Counted from the stretch's first letter, positions 1-10,842 are shown. The stretch: 64,000 bases of DNA from Epiperipatus broadwayi (GCA_028023455.1 JAQFVV010006844.1:173302-237301), one strand, 5' to 3'. Translations and numbers: made by a program. The notes: generated by a model not told the origin, from the sequence alone.

Positions 1-264
1 AGAAAGCTTTATGCAGTGAAGAAAAAGTTAAAATAGAAATTTTTGAGGAACCACTAAAGAGACCAACAGTCTTATAATAAGCAATGATGAAATCTGCGCA
101 ATTTGCATTATATCACAAAGTTTTTGACTTTTTCAGAAAATAAGAAATTGATTGCTTTTAAATCCACATATTTAAGATTGAACTCAGTTCAGCACCTATA
201 TATTTTGGTGTATTTGGTTTTTTAAAAACCACAGACATTATTTCATGGGTAGGTCAGGTATAAA

Positions 265-590
265 ACTATTAAAACATCACATGATCACCATTTGATATGC
301 TTACACATGCTGTTAATAAGAGTAATGTGATGTGATGTACTGTAGCTTCTTAAATGAAGTCAACAATCTCTCAGCAATTATGCCCAGAAAAACCTGTTAG
401 CTACTTAATTTTACATTCCCCAGTAACAAACTCTCCATACAGTAGTGCCACCTAGTGCAAGTCATAGACATCAATGGATGCAGGAAGGTATGTGCATAAA
501 ATCCATACCTAGTGCTTAGTCATCCAATATCTCCAGACTAGTTTCTAACTTGTGGCTTTTATCAGTGAGGAGCTTCTTGTACACTTTATC
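265..590. repeat. Foldback family C, single arm
   Basis: One arm of the repeat also seen at 5.5, 10.9, 15.1, 19.2-20.1, 51.4 and 57.5 kb. It carries the outer tail (ACATCACATGATCACCATTT), the CAAACTCTCCATACAGTAGTGCC block and the ATCCAATATCTCCAGACTAG block. A minus-strand hammerhead-like core lies near 530-575, but it reads CUGAUAA in place of CUGANGA, so it is probably dead. The facing arm is missing. Confidence 0.7.
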
Positions 591-2060
591 TATTCATAAA
601 TATATTGCTCTGTCAAAGTCTTTAATGAAAGACTGAAACAAACATCACATTTGTTAAACAGAGGTACAGTTGTGGAGTGGATTTTCTACATTTAGGCAGA
701 CTAAGCTAAAGTACCCATGTAGGTTTAAAGTTGCTCATCTTTTCTTAGCATATGTTTTTAGTGATCAGCTATTGATACTTGCGGCTGAAATTTTAATTAC
801 CAGTTTTCCCTTCTTATATATATTGTGTGTGTTTGTATATGTGTTTTTAAGACTTTTGTTACAAAATACAACATACTGAAAAATGGAGAAAAAATGGAGG
901 ACTCTATTTTCAGCTTAATGTTGCAATTGTATTAAAGTTTAAGATTTGTAGCAAAGTTTAAATCTTACTACGTCAAAACATTCTTCTGTCTAACTTGATT
1001 ACAACTGCTTCTGATTTTAGTATCTCATAGTAATGGCAAAGCTTAATAATTATAAAAAAGATATGCTTATTTTTTCACATTGTTTCGCATTTTAATAAAA
1101 TTAAAGATAAAATAAAGGAAGCATTTTAGATAGCTCAACCTACTTAATGTAGATATTATATCTTTTGATTATGTTCGTCCAGGGAATTCAAATTTAACAG
1201 AAATAAAATATGTATGCTAATGTCTTTAAGTTGTTTTTATTGTATTAAGAAAAGAAACTGAAAATTAAAAAAAGTAAAATCAAATAAATAAATAAAAAAT
1301 CTTTGTGATAAGAATACACAAAGCTGTTAAAATCATTTTAATTAGCTGAGTAAGAATGTATTATTTAACGATTTTATTCAGATATATACATATAATTTGA
1401 ATTCCAAAATTCGAGGCTTTGTTACAATTTTGAATAAATTTTAAAAATTGAACTGGAGTTACTATCTAGGGACATTCAGAATTTTGTTAATGACATTTTT
1501 GGTAAAATAAACGATCATAAACAATCTACTGTTTACAACACCGAATAAAAAAAGTTGATTTTATAAAATCATCAAACAATGACCTGGTTGTTTAACTTGT
1601 GACAATATTTTAAATTTTTAATGAAAATGTGTGTTAAAAGAATTTTGATTACAAGTTTTTGCAAATATGGATAAATAAACAGAGGAAATGAATTAATTCC
1701 TACCCTACCTAATCAATATAAATTGGGTGAGGGAAAATTGTCTAATTTATACAATTCTATTAATGTTGATTTATATATTATTTTAAATTGTTTTTTATTG
1801 AACAACTATAATGTTAATACTGTGCACAAAAATAGGAACAAATAAAAAAAAATTAAAATGTTAAATGTCATATCTATGTAAAATATCTAGAAGTAATGGC
1901 AGAAGAAACATTTGAAATACAAAGTCATTATTGAAAATAATAATTTGTGATTATAAACAATCCAAGAATCATTAAAAACATTTCTCTTTATGACATTTAT
2001 ATTTAATTCATTATTATTACTACTAATAATAATTAAATGGTATATTAGTCAAAAGTTCAT
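591..2060. other. AT-rich DNA, nothing recognised
   Basis: No coding, RNA or repeat feature is recognised. The 69-codon ORF at 670-879 has no recognisable domain and looks like a chance ORF. Confidence 0.6.
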
Positions 2061-2069
2061 AAAGAGTTT

Positions 2070-2200
2070 AAGTATAAGGAATTACAAAAGTGAAGCCATA
2101 ATCCATGGATTGAAGCCATAATCCATGGATTTTAAGTATAAGGAATTACAAAAGGGAAGCCGTAATCCATGGATTGAAGCCATAATCCATGGATTCTGAA
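2070..2200 (+). repeat. Short tandem repeat around an ATCCATGGAT palindrome
   Basis: The ~20 bp unit TGAAGCCATAATCCATGGAT is repeated four times in two pairs. Each pair is preceded by the same AAGTATAAGGAATTACAAAA segment, so this is a higher-order duplication of about 65 bp. The unit contains the palindrome ATCCATGGAT. Confidence 0.85.
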
Positions 2201-2574
2201 CTTCAGAATCAGCCAGTCTATGATCACCTAAATCACACCTCCACTGATAATTATCAAATGTTATTTTCTGGTTACGTGAATTAACATATCTGCCATAATA
2301 TCCATTATTAGAGTATACTAAAATATTATAGATCGAGTCAATTAATCAATTATTTTTGATTAATGCAATAATAATAATGACATTTGTCTCAGGGTTATAT
2401 TGACATGTATAAATACATTATTAATCTTGACATTTCATTTTCACTAATATTAATATTTATCACCTGAGATTGCTAGTACAAGATTTAGCATAAAATATTT
2501 ACGACTTACATTTTTTTTTATCTGTTTAGAGTCATCCATTAATAAAATGAACACTGAAAAATCACTAAAATCCA

Positions 2575-2705
2575 TCCATAGCGTAAGCTTGTGGTCAAGC
2601 CCTGTAGAGGTCCCTACCTTCGCATTTTCAAGCGCACATTCTTGAGATTTAATGCCTTAGTAAATATTACTTATGTTATCAATGTGCGTTAAATAAATTT
2701 ATAAA
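2575..2705. repeat. Foldback family B, one arm
   Basis: Contains CTGTAGAGGTCCCTAC followed by the terminal motif AGTAAATATTACTTATG and ATCAATGTGCGT. The facing arm is at 3345-3440, so the two probably bound one family B element that has been expanded by insertions, including the SINE at 3077-3187. Confidence 0.7.
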
Positions 2706-3076
2706 ATTTTAATAAAGATATCATTAAATGATACAAAGAAAAGAGTCAATTAAAATGGATTAAAGATTATAGGATTGATGATTATCTAAATAAAAGAAGA
2801 TATTTTTAAGTTAAAATATAAAATCAGAATAAAAAAATGATAAGACTCAGATAATTTAATAAAAAAAAAACCCTTATCACCATGTACTATTTGAGAAAAA
2901 GTAATTCTCATATATTAAACCAGACTACTATCAAAGATTTGTTTTAATTTATAAATAGTCAATAGATATATGACCTTAATCAGGATTTACAAATAATATT
3001 ACCTTCAAGTCAACTTATTTCTGCAATAATTATTTTGATATACAATTTATAGATAAATTGTTTATTATCCTCATAA

Positions 3077-3187
3077 ATTTTTTTTTCTCGTGTGTCATAG
3101 CATCAGCCGGGAAGCGAACCGCTAATCCGGGACAAGTGCTTGTAAAGCAGCTGTCGCTGACCTCTCAACCACCAATGCTTGACAATG
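3077..3187 (-). mobile_element. tRNA-derived SINE (family D), minus strand
   Basis: Read on the minus strand this is a compact ~90 bp tRNA-like sequence: an A box-like TGGTTGAGAGG, an anticodon-like arm around CTTTACAAGC, a long variable region, and a B box-like GGTTCGCTTCCC. The ends pair as an extended acceptor stem. A poly(A) tail follows (T run at 3077-3087 on the plus strand). The flanks carry a 9 bp duplication TCCTCATAA (3068-3076 and 3188-3196), which supports target-primed insertion. Four more copies occur in the window. Confidence 0.85.
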
Positions 3188-3344
3188 TCCTCATAATTTA
3201 TATTCAGTGTATGCATTAGTAATATTTTGGTACACTAATTTATATATAACTGAAAATACATGTTGACGAAGGATAAGAGAAACATAACTGTGTTTAGCTG
3301 GTAATGTTACAAACGGAGATGATAATAAATCATTGGAAACCACC

Positions 3345-3440
3345 AAAAATATCATAATAACATTTACTAAGGCAATAAACCTCAAGCTATGTGCACTTGA
3401 AAATGCGAAGGTAGGGACCTCTACAGGTCTTAACCACAAG
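3345..3440. repeat. Foldback family B, facing arm
   Basis: Carries TTTACTAAGGCAATAAACCTC, then GTAGGGACCTCTACAGG, inverted relative to 2575-2705. No hammerhead core was found in this family. Confidence 0.65.
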
Positions 3441-3953
3441 CTTACATAATCAGAGGCGTTAAATAAATCATAATAACAGTAATTCCAATAATTAAAATAA
3501 TTACTATGAGTAAATGGAAATATCAATATATGCCATATTATTTGCATTGGTCTATACATCCTGGCATTTTTAGTCTTATAATATTATAAAAGCATCGACC
3601 ACTGACAGAAAATATAAAGATAATATTTCTAATTTCTTGACTAAACTGAGGAAGGTCTTATGCCTTTCAATATTGTTATTGCTTTTTGTTTGCATATCAA
3701 AATAGTTTGTGAAAAATGGAAAACTCTGACATTTTAATATATCATATAGTTTAAAAAATTAATAATAAAACAGAAAACTTTCAGATTTCATTAATTAATA
3801 AGTATACATATAAACAGTAATATTAGCAGTCACTATATTTGAAATTAAATAAATAATTTTGAATGATTTTTTTCTTTTTAATTATTAGATTTCAAAATTT
3901 TTAAAAGTAATTCTTTTTGAAAACAATATACTTGTAAAATGCTTTATCTATGT

Positions 3954-4087
3954 ACAAGAACTGAAAATTAAAAAACAATTTAAAAGTAAAAATTAATAAA
4001 ATAACCTTTTTTAAATGATTCACAAGAACTGAAAATTAAAAAACAATTTAAAAGTAAAAATTAATAAAATAACCTTTTTTAAATGAA
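3954..4087 (+). repeat. Two-copy 68 bp tandem duplication
   Basis: The segment from ACAAGAACTGAAAATTAAAA to the CCTTTTTTAAATGA block occurs twice, with starts at 3954 and 4022. The copies are almost identical, so the duplication is recent. Confidence 0.9.
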
Positions 4088-4289
4088 TCATTTTTGTTTA
4101 ATGCTAATTTTGCTATTAGACATATAAAAATTTTCAACAAGAAAAATATTAAAAGCTTAACATAATTATTAATCATTTTAAATATTTAAACCAGTAGGTT
4201 AAATGAACTTAAAGTTTTAAATTCTATTAAGAAATATGTTTTTTCCCACAGAACAGACTTTTTCATACCTGCACTTATATAAGTAATAT

Positions 4290-4941
4290 ATAGGGGGTTT
4301 GAACTCAGACTTTCACACAACCCTCAACCATCCATGCTATCTCATACCACTAATACCCTTGATCACACACATGTCGAAAAGATAAATAATCTCAATGTAC
4401 GTATTTCGTGCTAAAGCAGCACTCATCAGTTGGTCCAGATTATCATCTCCACACATATATACAATCAAAGCTCAGCTTATATTAAGATAGCTAATCTTCA
4501 TACTTTAATGGACAGGCTTCAAACCACTCCACTCTACAACTCTTCAGCCATCCATTTCATTGAAAATCTGATGGTGGAATTGAAAATCTGATGGTAGAAT
4601 GCACAAAACCCACCTAAGTGCCAACCTTCCCATCCTACTTTTTGAGCATTCCATCATCAGATTTTCAATGAAATGGATGGATGAAGAGTTGTAGAGTGGA
4701 GTGGTTTGAAGCCTGTCCATTAAGGTATGAAGATTGGCTATCTTAATATAAGCTGAGCTTTGATTGTATATATGTGTGGGGATGAAAATCTGGACCAACT
4801 GATGAGTGCTGGTTTAGCACAAAATATAAACATTGGTGATTATTTATCTTTTTGACTTGTGTGTAATCAAGTTTATCAGTGGTATGAGATATCATGGATG
4901 GTTGAGGGTCATGTGAAAATCTGAGTTCAACTCCCTATATA
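4290..4941. repeat. Foldback family A, long copy with two ~300 bp arms
   Basis: A near-perfect inverted repeat centred near 4612. Each arm runs from the outer GGTTTGAACTCAGACTTTCA block to an inner TGAAAATCTGATGATGG block. Each arm holds a hammerhead-like core facing outward. On the minus strand (4395-4440) CUGAUGA, a perfect GUGC/GCAC stem and GAAA are present, but the nucleotide before the cleavage site is C instead of U. On the plus strand (4797-4840) G12 is A. TAAGTAATAT flanks both sides (4280-4289 and 4946-4955). This flank belongs to a family B terminus, so A appears to have jumped into a B copy. Confidence 0.85.
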
Positions 4942-4955
4942 CTATTAAGTAATAT

Positions 4956-5145
4956 TTATTAAGGCTATAACCTTAAGACTATGTACCTGAAAAAAGTGAC
5001 CAGTAGGAACCTCTGCAAATCTTTAACACAAGATTTATTTAAAAGACTACATTTGCAGAGGTCCCTACTATCATTTTTCAGGTGCATAGTCTTAAGGTTA
5101 TAGCCTTAATAAATATTACTCTATGTAACAAGTATGCACCTTATA
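4956..5145. repeat. Foldback family B, compact copy
   Basis: Inverted repeat: TTTATTAAGGCTATAACCTT at 4956 faces AAGGTTATAGCCTTAATAAA at 5092, with the GAGGTCCCTACT block inside. The left terminus seems to be split by the family A element at 4290-4941. Confidence 0.8.
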
Positions 5146-5449
5146 AATATAATTATATACTATTAAGGTAAATTTATCTAAGTCAGTTAATTAACTTAAA
5201 TCTTCAATTAAAAAATTCCCTCCAATATTCAATATCTATTTTTTCTTAAATATAGGAAGACATGATTTTGCTAATTTTCTAATGCAACATTTGAATTAAT
5301 AAAATAATGAAGACTTAAAATCTATATCCCATTGTGGACAAGTGAAAACATGATGATAAATCATAGATATCTTTCCAGGAATATACAGACAACTGCCCCA
5401 AGTCTATAGTTGTCCATAGTTTTGATACAACAGTCTATTCAAAATGTAA

Positions 5450-5632
5450 AAGTTTATTAAAACAGGCAAAACTCTGCATACAGTAGTGCCTCTCAGTGCA
5501 AGCCAGAGTAATCAATGGATGCCTCTGATTACTCTGGCTTGCACTGAGTAGCACTACTGTATGGAGAGTTTTACCTGTTTCAATAACAGTTATGAGCAAG
5601 CATAAGAAATGGTGATTGTGTGATGATAAAAC
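5450..5632. repeat. Foldback family C, short copy
   Basis: The arms CAGGCAAAACTCTGCATACA and its complement flank a centre at about 5522. The internal part with the hammerhead is deleted, so this is a pure hairpin remnant. The outer tail GAAATGGTGATTGTGTGATG is present on the right only. Confidence 0.8.
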
Positions 5633-5669
5633 AGTTTATCTTAGTTGTTCTCTTACATTAATTCAGATG

Positions 5670-5952
5670 TAAATATGAAATATCGGGCACTCTTTTACCT
5701 GAAGCCTAATTGTAAATATAGGGGATTTGAACTCAGACTTTCAAGTCCCTTCACTATCCACACTATCTTTTACTACTGATACACATGACCTCATACATGT
5801 AGAAAAGATAAATAATCACCAATATATGTATTTTGTGCTAAACCAGAACTCATCTGTTGGTCCATACTACTCTGTATGTGTGTGGTTATGTGTATCAGTA
5901 GTATGAGATAATGTGAATTAGGGGCTTGAAAGTCTGAGTTTAAATCCTCTAT
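5670..5952. repeat. Foldback family A, internally deleted copy with a 13 bp flanking repeat
   Basis: The left arm is longer and includes the tail GGGCACTCTTTTACCTGAAG. The right arm ends at AATCCTCTAT. The 13 bp sequence ATTAATTCAGATG occurs immediately outside both ends (5657-5669 and 5953-5965), which is good evidence for a target site duplication. The minus-strand ribozyme core at 5820-5866 is mutated (CAGAUGA, and AAAA for GAAA). Confidence 0.85.
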
Positions 5953-6358
5953 ATTAATTCAGATGAAAACTGGAGGTCATACTATTAATTTTTGAACTAA
6001 ATCTGTTTGTGTTTTCTGAATTCATTCTAAATCTTTAACTGCAACTGGCTTCATTAAAATTATCCTGATTTTTCAAACACATTGTCTTTCTATTAATTTC
6101 TTTAGTGGTTTTATGTTGTTCATATTCCTTAATTAGCGTTTATTTGCTTTATTTCTAAAAAAAATTATGTTCAAGAAATATTAAAAATAAGAATTTCCTT
6201 CTTTTATTTAACTAGAATTATTACATAATTTAAAGAAAGAAAAATCTCAAATATTGCCTTTATTAGAATTTTTTTATTTTTAAAAATATATATACACACA
6301 TAATGAATATATATATATAATATTTAATAAATATATGTTCTCTAGTAAATTTAATGTA

Positions 6359-6800
6359 ACTATAAGGTACTTGAACTCAGACTTTTAAGCTCCCTACCGC
6401 TATGCATTCCATATTATACAACCAATACACATAACCACATATAAGTGAAAAAAATAACTGATTCCGATATCCGTATTTTGTGCTTAACCAGCACTCATCA
6501 GTCCAAATCACCATCTCCCGCCCATATATACAATCAGTGCTCAGTTTATATTAAGATAGCAAATCTTCACACTTTAATGGGCAGGCTTCAATCTTCTCCA
6601 CCCTCCAACTCTTCAGCCATCCTTATCATTGAAAATCAAATGATGGACAAAGCCCTTGTTGATGCCAATATTATTGTCATACCCATGTTGACTTTGTCAC
6701 CCTAACCCCTCACATATAGGACCTTAATAGGTCCATTTAATTACACAGAAGAGGAATGGTCAGAATACAAGACGAATATGTAATATTCAAATATAAGTAA
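6359..6800 (-). repeat. Family A, single-arm copy
   Basis: A non-inverted, longer copy, so it shows the unit beyond the foldback. The minus-strand hammerhead core at 6468-6512 has CUGAUGA and a GUGC/GCAC stem but AAAA instead of GAAA. Downstream parts (GATGCCAATATTATTGTCAT and GGTCCATTTAATTACA) match the copy at 53.9-54.1 kb. The 86-codon ORF inside is a by-product of the repeat. Confidence 0.75.
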
Positions 6801-6825
6801 ATTTTCTATACTAAATTTAATGTAA

Positions 6826-7110
6826 TTGTAAGAGATTTAAACATAGAATTCAAGCTCCCTACGGCTATGCACTGCATCTTCTATAATTGATACACATGTC
6901 CACATACATGTGAAAAACATAAATAATCTTCAGTATATGTATTCCGTGCTGAACCAGCACTCATCAGTTGATCCAGATCAGAATGCTCCCCCCCCACACA
7001 TATATAATCAGTGTTCACTTTATATTAAGATAGCTAATCTTCAAGTTTCAATCTTATCCATCCTCCAACTCTTCAGCCATTAATATGATTGAAAATCTGA
7101 TGATGGAATA
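6826..7110 (-). repeat. Family A, truncated single-arm copy
   Basis: Second single arm just after the previous one. The minus-strand core (6930-6976) has CUGAUGA and an intact GUGC/GCAC stem, but GGAA replaces GAAA. Confidence 0.7.
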
Positions 7111-7219
7111 CTAATTACAGTAAACTTACTACATCTATCAGTTATGAATATATATATATATAAAAGTTAAGAATATGTATATCTATGTAATATGTATAAT
7201 ATAATACATATATATATAT

Positions 7220-8355
7220 ATGAAAAACAAAAACACAAGTTAAAACTTGCTAATGCTTGTATTTATGACAATAAATGGTGTTCTACCAAAAACACCATCA
7301 AGCGTAAGTTTGTTTACATAAATGTCAGAGCAAGCATTCACTATCTCTAACTTTAGTTCCAATATCATGATTTCAAGCTATTTGCTATCATCAGTGAAAG
7401 ACAGGAATAAGAAACACAAACTCTGAACGTTTATGAAACAGTTTCTATTCAGCTTGCAAGCGTGAATCTTTTAGACACGTAATATCTTCGAACTCAGCAT
7501 AGCAAGCCAGATAGCTACATGGGTCTGATATCAGTTCAGCATCACCACATAGTAGAAGCCTCTGCAATATGTATCATTGCAAGAAAGACCACAAAGGTAC
7601 ATTTATGAAAAACATAAGTTAAAACTTGCTAACGCTTGTATTTATGACAATAAATGGCATTCTACCAAAAAATACCATCAAGTGTAAGTTTGTTTACATA
7701 AACGTCAGAGCAAGCATTCACTATCTCTAATTTTAGTTCCACCTTCAGATCATGATTTCAAGCTATTTGCTATCATCAAAGAAGGACAGGAACAAGAAAA
7801 TAGATCTAAACACAAACTCTGAGAATTTATGAAACAGTTTCTATTCAGCTTGCAAGTGTGAATCTTTTAGACACATAATGTCTTCAAACTCAGCTTAGCA
7901 AGCCAGATAGCTACATGCGTCTGATCTCAGTTCAGCATCACCACATATTAGAAGCCTCTGCAATATATATCATTGCAAGAAAGACCTCAAAGGTACATTT
8001 ATGAAAAACAAAAAAACACAAGTTAAAACTTCTGACGCTTGTATTTATGACAATAGATGGTGTTCTATCAAAAACACCATCAAGCATAGTTTTTTGTTTA
8101 CATAAATGTCAGAGCAAGCATTCACTATCTCTAACTTTAATTTCCACCTTCAGATCATGATTTCAAGCTATTTGCTATCGTCAGTGAAAGACAGGAATAA
8201 GAAAATAGATCTAAACACAAACTCTGAGTGTTTATGAAACAGTTTCTATTCAGCTTGCAAGCGTGAATCTTTTAGACACGTAATGTCTTCGAACTCAGCA
8301 TAGCAAGCCAGATAGATACATGGGTCTGATATCAGTTCAGCATCACCACATAGTA

Positions 8356-8358
<3 letters not shown>
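7220..8358 (-). repeat. Tandem array of three ~390 bp units, each with a hammerhead ribozyme motif (family H)
   Basis: Units start at 7220, 7605 and 8001 (385, 396 and about 358 bp; the last stops at the TA microsatellite). They are roughly 90 percent alike by eye. On the minus strand each unit contains a type I hammerhead-like motif centred at about 7380, 7765 and 8170. Unit 3 is intact (see separate entry). Unit 1 keeps CUGAUGA and GAAA but has a changed stem I partner. Unit 2 has a deletion that destroys CUGA. Head-to-tail ribozyme-bearing repeats of this size are the form known for retrozymes and hammerhead satellites. No long ORF is present. I infer that transcription of the minus strand followed by self-cleavage would release ~390 nt RNAs. 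Confidence 0.85.
8144..8192 (-). ncRNA. Type I hammerhead ribozyme in tandem unit 3
   Basis: All parts are visible on the minus strand. Stem I is CUUUCA (8185-8190) with UGAAGG (8147-8152). The core is CUGACGA (8178-8184); position 7 may be any base. Stem II is UAGC-AAAUA-GCUU with a U-U mismatch at its base. GAAA is at 8161-8164. Helix III is the palindrome AUCAUGAU. The predicted cleavage site is AUC, with C at 8153. A short palindromic helix III suggests that cleavage works best as a dimer, which a tandem transcript provides. No activity has been shown. Confidence 0.75.

Positions 8359-8392
<34 letters not shown>
8359..8392. repeat. (TA)n microsatellite
   Basis: A perfect AT dinucleotide run that truncates the third tandem unit. 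Confidence 0.95.
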
Positions 8393-8399
<7 letters not shown>

Positions 8400-8590
8400 A
8401 TCAATATCATCTATGTTCTTTATTACTTTTTACAATGCTTTTTTACATGTCACTATTGATGGTTTTGATTGCTGTAGCAGTTCTGAAGAAGATTACTGGG
8501 GCAATCAAAACTGTCAGTAGTGGTCTGTAAAAAAGCATTGTAAAAAGTAATAAAGAATATAGAAGATATTAATATTATATGGATTTGGCA
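8393..8590. repeat. Foldback family I with degenerate hammerhead-like centre
   Basis: The arms TTATTACTTTTTACAATGCT and its complement face each other. The centre has CUGAAGA (8475-8481), a GAUU/AAUC stem and AAAAC where GAAAC is expected. A second copy is at 40110-40315. G12 is A in both, so neither should cleave. Confidence 0.75.
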
Positions 8591-8825
8591 CTGCACTAAG
8601 AAAAAAATATAATATATAATACATAATATAATATACATTATATAATACATACATATAATACATATAATATATTATATGTATATAATATAATATAAATATT
8701 AAAAGCATAAAGCTAAATTAGTCAATAAATAATCAAAATTACCCCAAATTCACAACTCAAACACACTAGCCAAGAAAATAAACACTAAAGCACTACCAAT
8801 GTTTTCACTGCTACAAGCAGACTTC

Positions 8826-9119
8826 TCAAGTATAAAGAACTACAAAATAAAGACATATTTCAACTAAAATATTACCCACAATTCCACTTACCTTCCATAC
8901 ACCCTTAATATTAAAAGAACTTCTAAATAAGTTAACTGCTTCAGAATCATAAATTTTTAACAAAAAAAATCTATTTCTTTTTTTAATTTCATTTTTTTCA
9001 AAGAAGACTACCTTAGCTTCATCAAAATTAATAATATGGTCTGTATCTTTTACATGGATATATAAGGCAGAACTATTTCTAACCCTACTATGTACCTTTA
9101 TTCTTTCATTTAAACTCAA
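8826..9119 (-). pseudogene. PLE GIY-YIG endonuclease C-terminal part (minus arm)
   Basis: The 97-codon ORF contains the second half of the PLE-type GIY-YIG domain: SLNERIKVHSRVRN, then HVKDTDHIINFDEAKVVFFE, then a basic helix (KNEIKKRN). These match the ORF at 44597-44962 almost residue for residue. The N-terminal GIY and YIG strands lie beyond the palindrome axis and are missing. This domain nicks DNA during PLE retrotransposition. As it stands this is a fragment. Confidence 0.8.
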
Positions 9120-9132
9120 ACTACTCGGACAT

Positions 9133-9415
9133 GGGGTCAGAGTAGTTTGAGTTTAAATGAAAGAATAAAGGTAGGGTTAGAAATAAATATCTTAGTTCTG
9201 CCTTATATATCCATGTAAAAGATACAGACCATATTATTAATTTTGATGAAGCTAAGGTTGTCATCTTTGACAGAAATAAAATTAAAAGAAAAGTTAAAGA
9301 ATCTTTATTGTTAAAAATTTATGATTCTGAAGTATTTAACTTATTTAAAAGTTCTTTTAATATTAAGGATGTATGGAAGGTAAGTGGAATTGTGGATTAT
9401 GTTTTAGGCTAAATA
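9133..9415 (+). pseudogene. PLE GIY-YIG endonuclease C-terminal part (plus arm), frameshifted
   Basis: Mirror image of 8826-9119. It starts in frame as GQSSLSLNERIKV. A small deletion then shifts the frame, and the next frame continues HVKDTDHIINFDEAKVVIFD and KVKESLLLKIYDSE up to a stop near 9409. The KVKESLLLKIY segment keeps the conserved glutamate position of PLE GIY-YIG domains better than the minus arm does. Confidence 0.75.
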
Positions 9416-9540
9416 TGTTGTTATTTTGTAGTTCTTTACACCTGAGTAGTCTTCTTGTAGTAATGAAACCATTGGTAGTATTTTAGAGTTTATTTTTTTG
9501 GCTAGTCTGGTTGAATTGTGAATTTGGGGTAATTTTGCTT

Positions 9541-9850
9541 ATATTATATGTATATCATTATATGTTATATTATATTATACATACATATTATATGTATATA
9601 ATACATATATAATATATCTTTATTATATTATATACATGTAATGTATGTATAATTAATATATGAGGAGAGCCAACAGCTCGAAACTGATTGGGAATAAGGA
9701 TAATTCTAGATAGAGATTTGAAATGCTTTCTCTTCCGGTATTTATCAGAAAAGCTTATTTAGAACTATTGGTACACTCATTATATTATATAATATATGTA
9801 TATATGTATATAATATAATATATAAACATGTAATGGATTATATTACATAA
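9541..9850 (+). repeat. Family J fragment with degenerate hammerhead, within TA-rich DNA
   Basis: At 9660-9684 a hammerhead-like core reads AUGAGGA (C3 is A), followed by a perfect GAGC-CAACA-GCUC stem and GAAAC. The tail AATGCTTTCTCTTCCGGTAT to TTTAGAACTATTGGTACACT matches family J at 23.1, 25.9 and 42.3 kb. TA-rich quasi-palindromes lie on both sides (9541-9656 and 9780-9850). Confidence 0.65.
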
Positions 9851-9946
9851 TAATATATCAGTAAATTATTTAACAATAATAATTATAATAGCAGAATTCA
9901 TCATAACATATATATATATGCATAAAATTAACTTATATATATATGT

Positions 9947-10042
9947 CATAGCATCGGCTGGGAGGCGAACCCACAACTGTCTGCAACCAACTACTTGCTT
10001 GCAAGGCGGCTGCGATGACCTCTCGGCTAACAACGCTTGACG
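9947..10042 (-). mobile_element. tRNA-derived SINE (family D), minus strand
   Basis: Same tRNA-like body as at 3077: A box-like TTAGCCGAGAGG, anticodon-like arm, long variable arm, B box-like GGTTCGCCTCCC, and paired ends. The tail is TA-rich instead of poly(A), and I could not find a clear target duplication. Confidence 0.75.
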
Positions 10043-10693
10043 TATACTATAATCCCTTCCAGTGTGGCATTTTATTCTAAACAATTTGATAATAAAATAA
10101 TTATTCATATATATTAAAACTATTTCTTTTTAAAAAGGGTGAAAATGTTAAGAGGTTTTAAGAGCCTGAAAAATATTTAATTTTTTGTTTTAGCCCGTTT
10201 TGATATAATATTCTATGTATTAATTTTTGCGCATGGATTTTGTTTATTAGAAAAATGGAAAGCATTTTACTGATAAATATATTAGTTATGAAAACTTTGG
10301 AAAGAATATGATATAAATGTTATCTCTGATACTACTTTTAATTCAATTTGTGAAGAAATAAATTTTAATGCCAAGAATCCCATTTCAAAATATTTTTAAT
10401 ATTTTATTAAACAGAAAAACTTCCTTCTATGAATACGAAGAAAAATAAGAAATACCAAATTGAATATTTAGAATCATGATTTTAAACTACGTATAATACT
10501 TCTTGTTCTTAACATTCATTGTTATATCTAAGAAACAAAATGCGCCCAAGATTGTCATATCCGATAATTAAGACGTGTTTAATGCTTATTATTTCAAAAG
10601 AAAATTTTTATCTTCTGACAAATGCAAAGAAAAATAAGTCTGAGGTAAATGCTTTGTACAACTTTTTGACTTTCAATACATGATGTTATTCAT

Positions 10694-10744
10694 GTTGTTG
10701 TTGTTGTTGTTGTTGTTGTTATAATTATTATTATTATTATTATA

Positions 10745-10783
<39 letters not shown>

Positions 10784-10842
10784 GTTGTTGTTGTTGTTGT
10801 TGTTGTTGTTATTATTATTATTGTTGTTGTTGTTGTTATTGT
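10694..10842. repeat. (GTT)n/(ATT)n trinucleotide microsatellite
   Basis: Alternating blocks of GTT and ATT. The ORFs of poly-Asn, poly-Thr and poly-Ile here are artefacts of this repeat. Confidence 0.95.

Larger units (their letters stand above)
8705..9540. mobile_element. Palindromic PLE 3' end: two GIY-YIG ends head to head
   Basis: The 3' end of a Penelope-like element is present twice in inverse orientation, with a symmetry axis near 9126. The outer ends of both arms share the block found at the 3' end of the 44.4-46.3 kb PLE (TTGTGAATTTGGGGTAATTT). No reverse transcriptase part is present. Partial inverted copies are typical of PLE insertions, which are often complex at the 5' end. Confidence 0.8.

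Noticed and set aside
4290-4941. Mutator-like (MULE) foldback transposon for family A
   Set aside because: Long inverted arms and ~9 bp TSDs would fit, but the TSD length varies (9-13 bp), a head-to-tail unit junction exists and both arms hold hammerheads. A retroelement explains this better, though MULE is not excluded.
8800-9475. Hammerhead in the PLE 3' UTR (CUGAGUAGUC ... GAAACC at 9442-9470, and its mirror near 8800-8830 and 44480-44510)
   Set aside because: The layout is similar but CUGANGA is not satisfied and no UH site with stem I was found. It may be a decayed version, so it is not called as a ribozyme.
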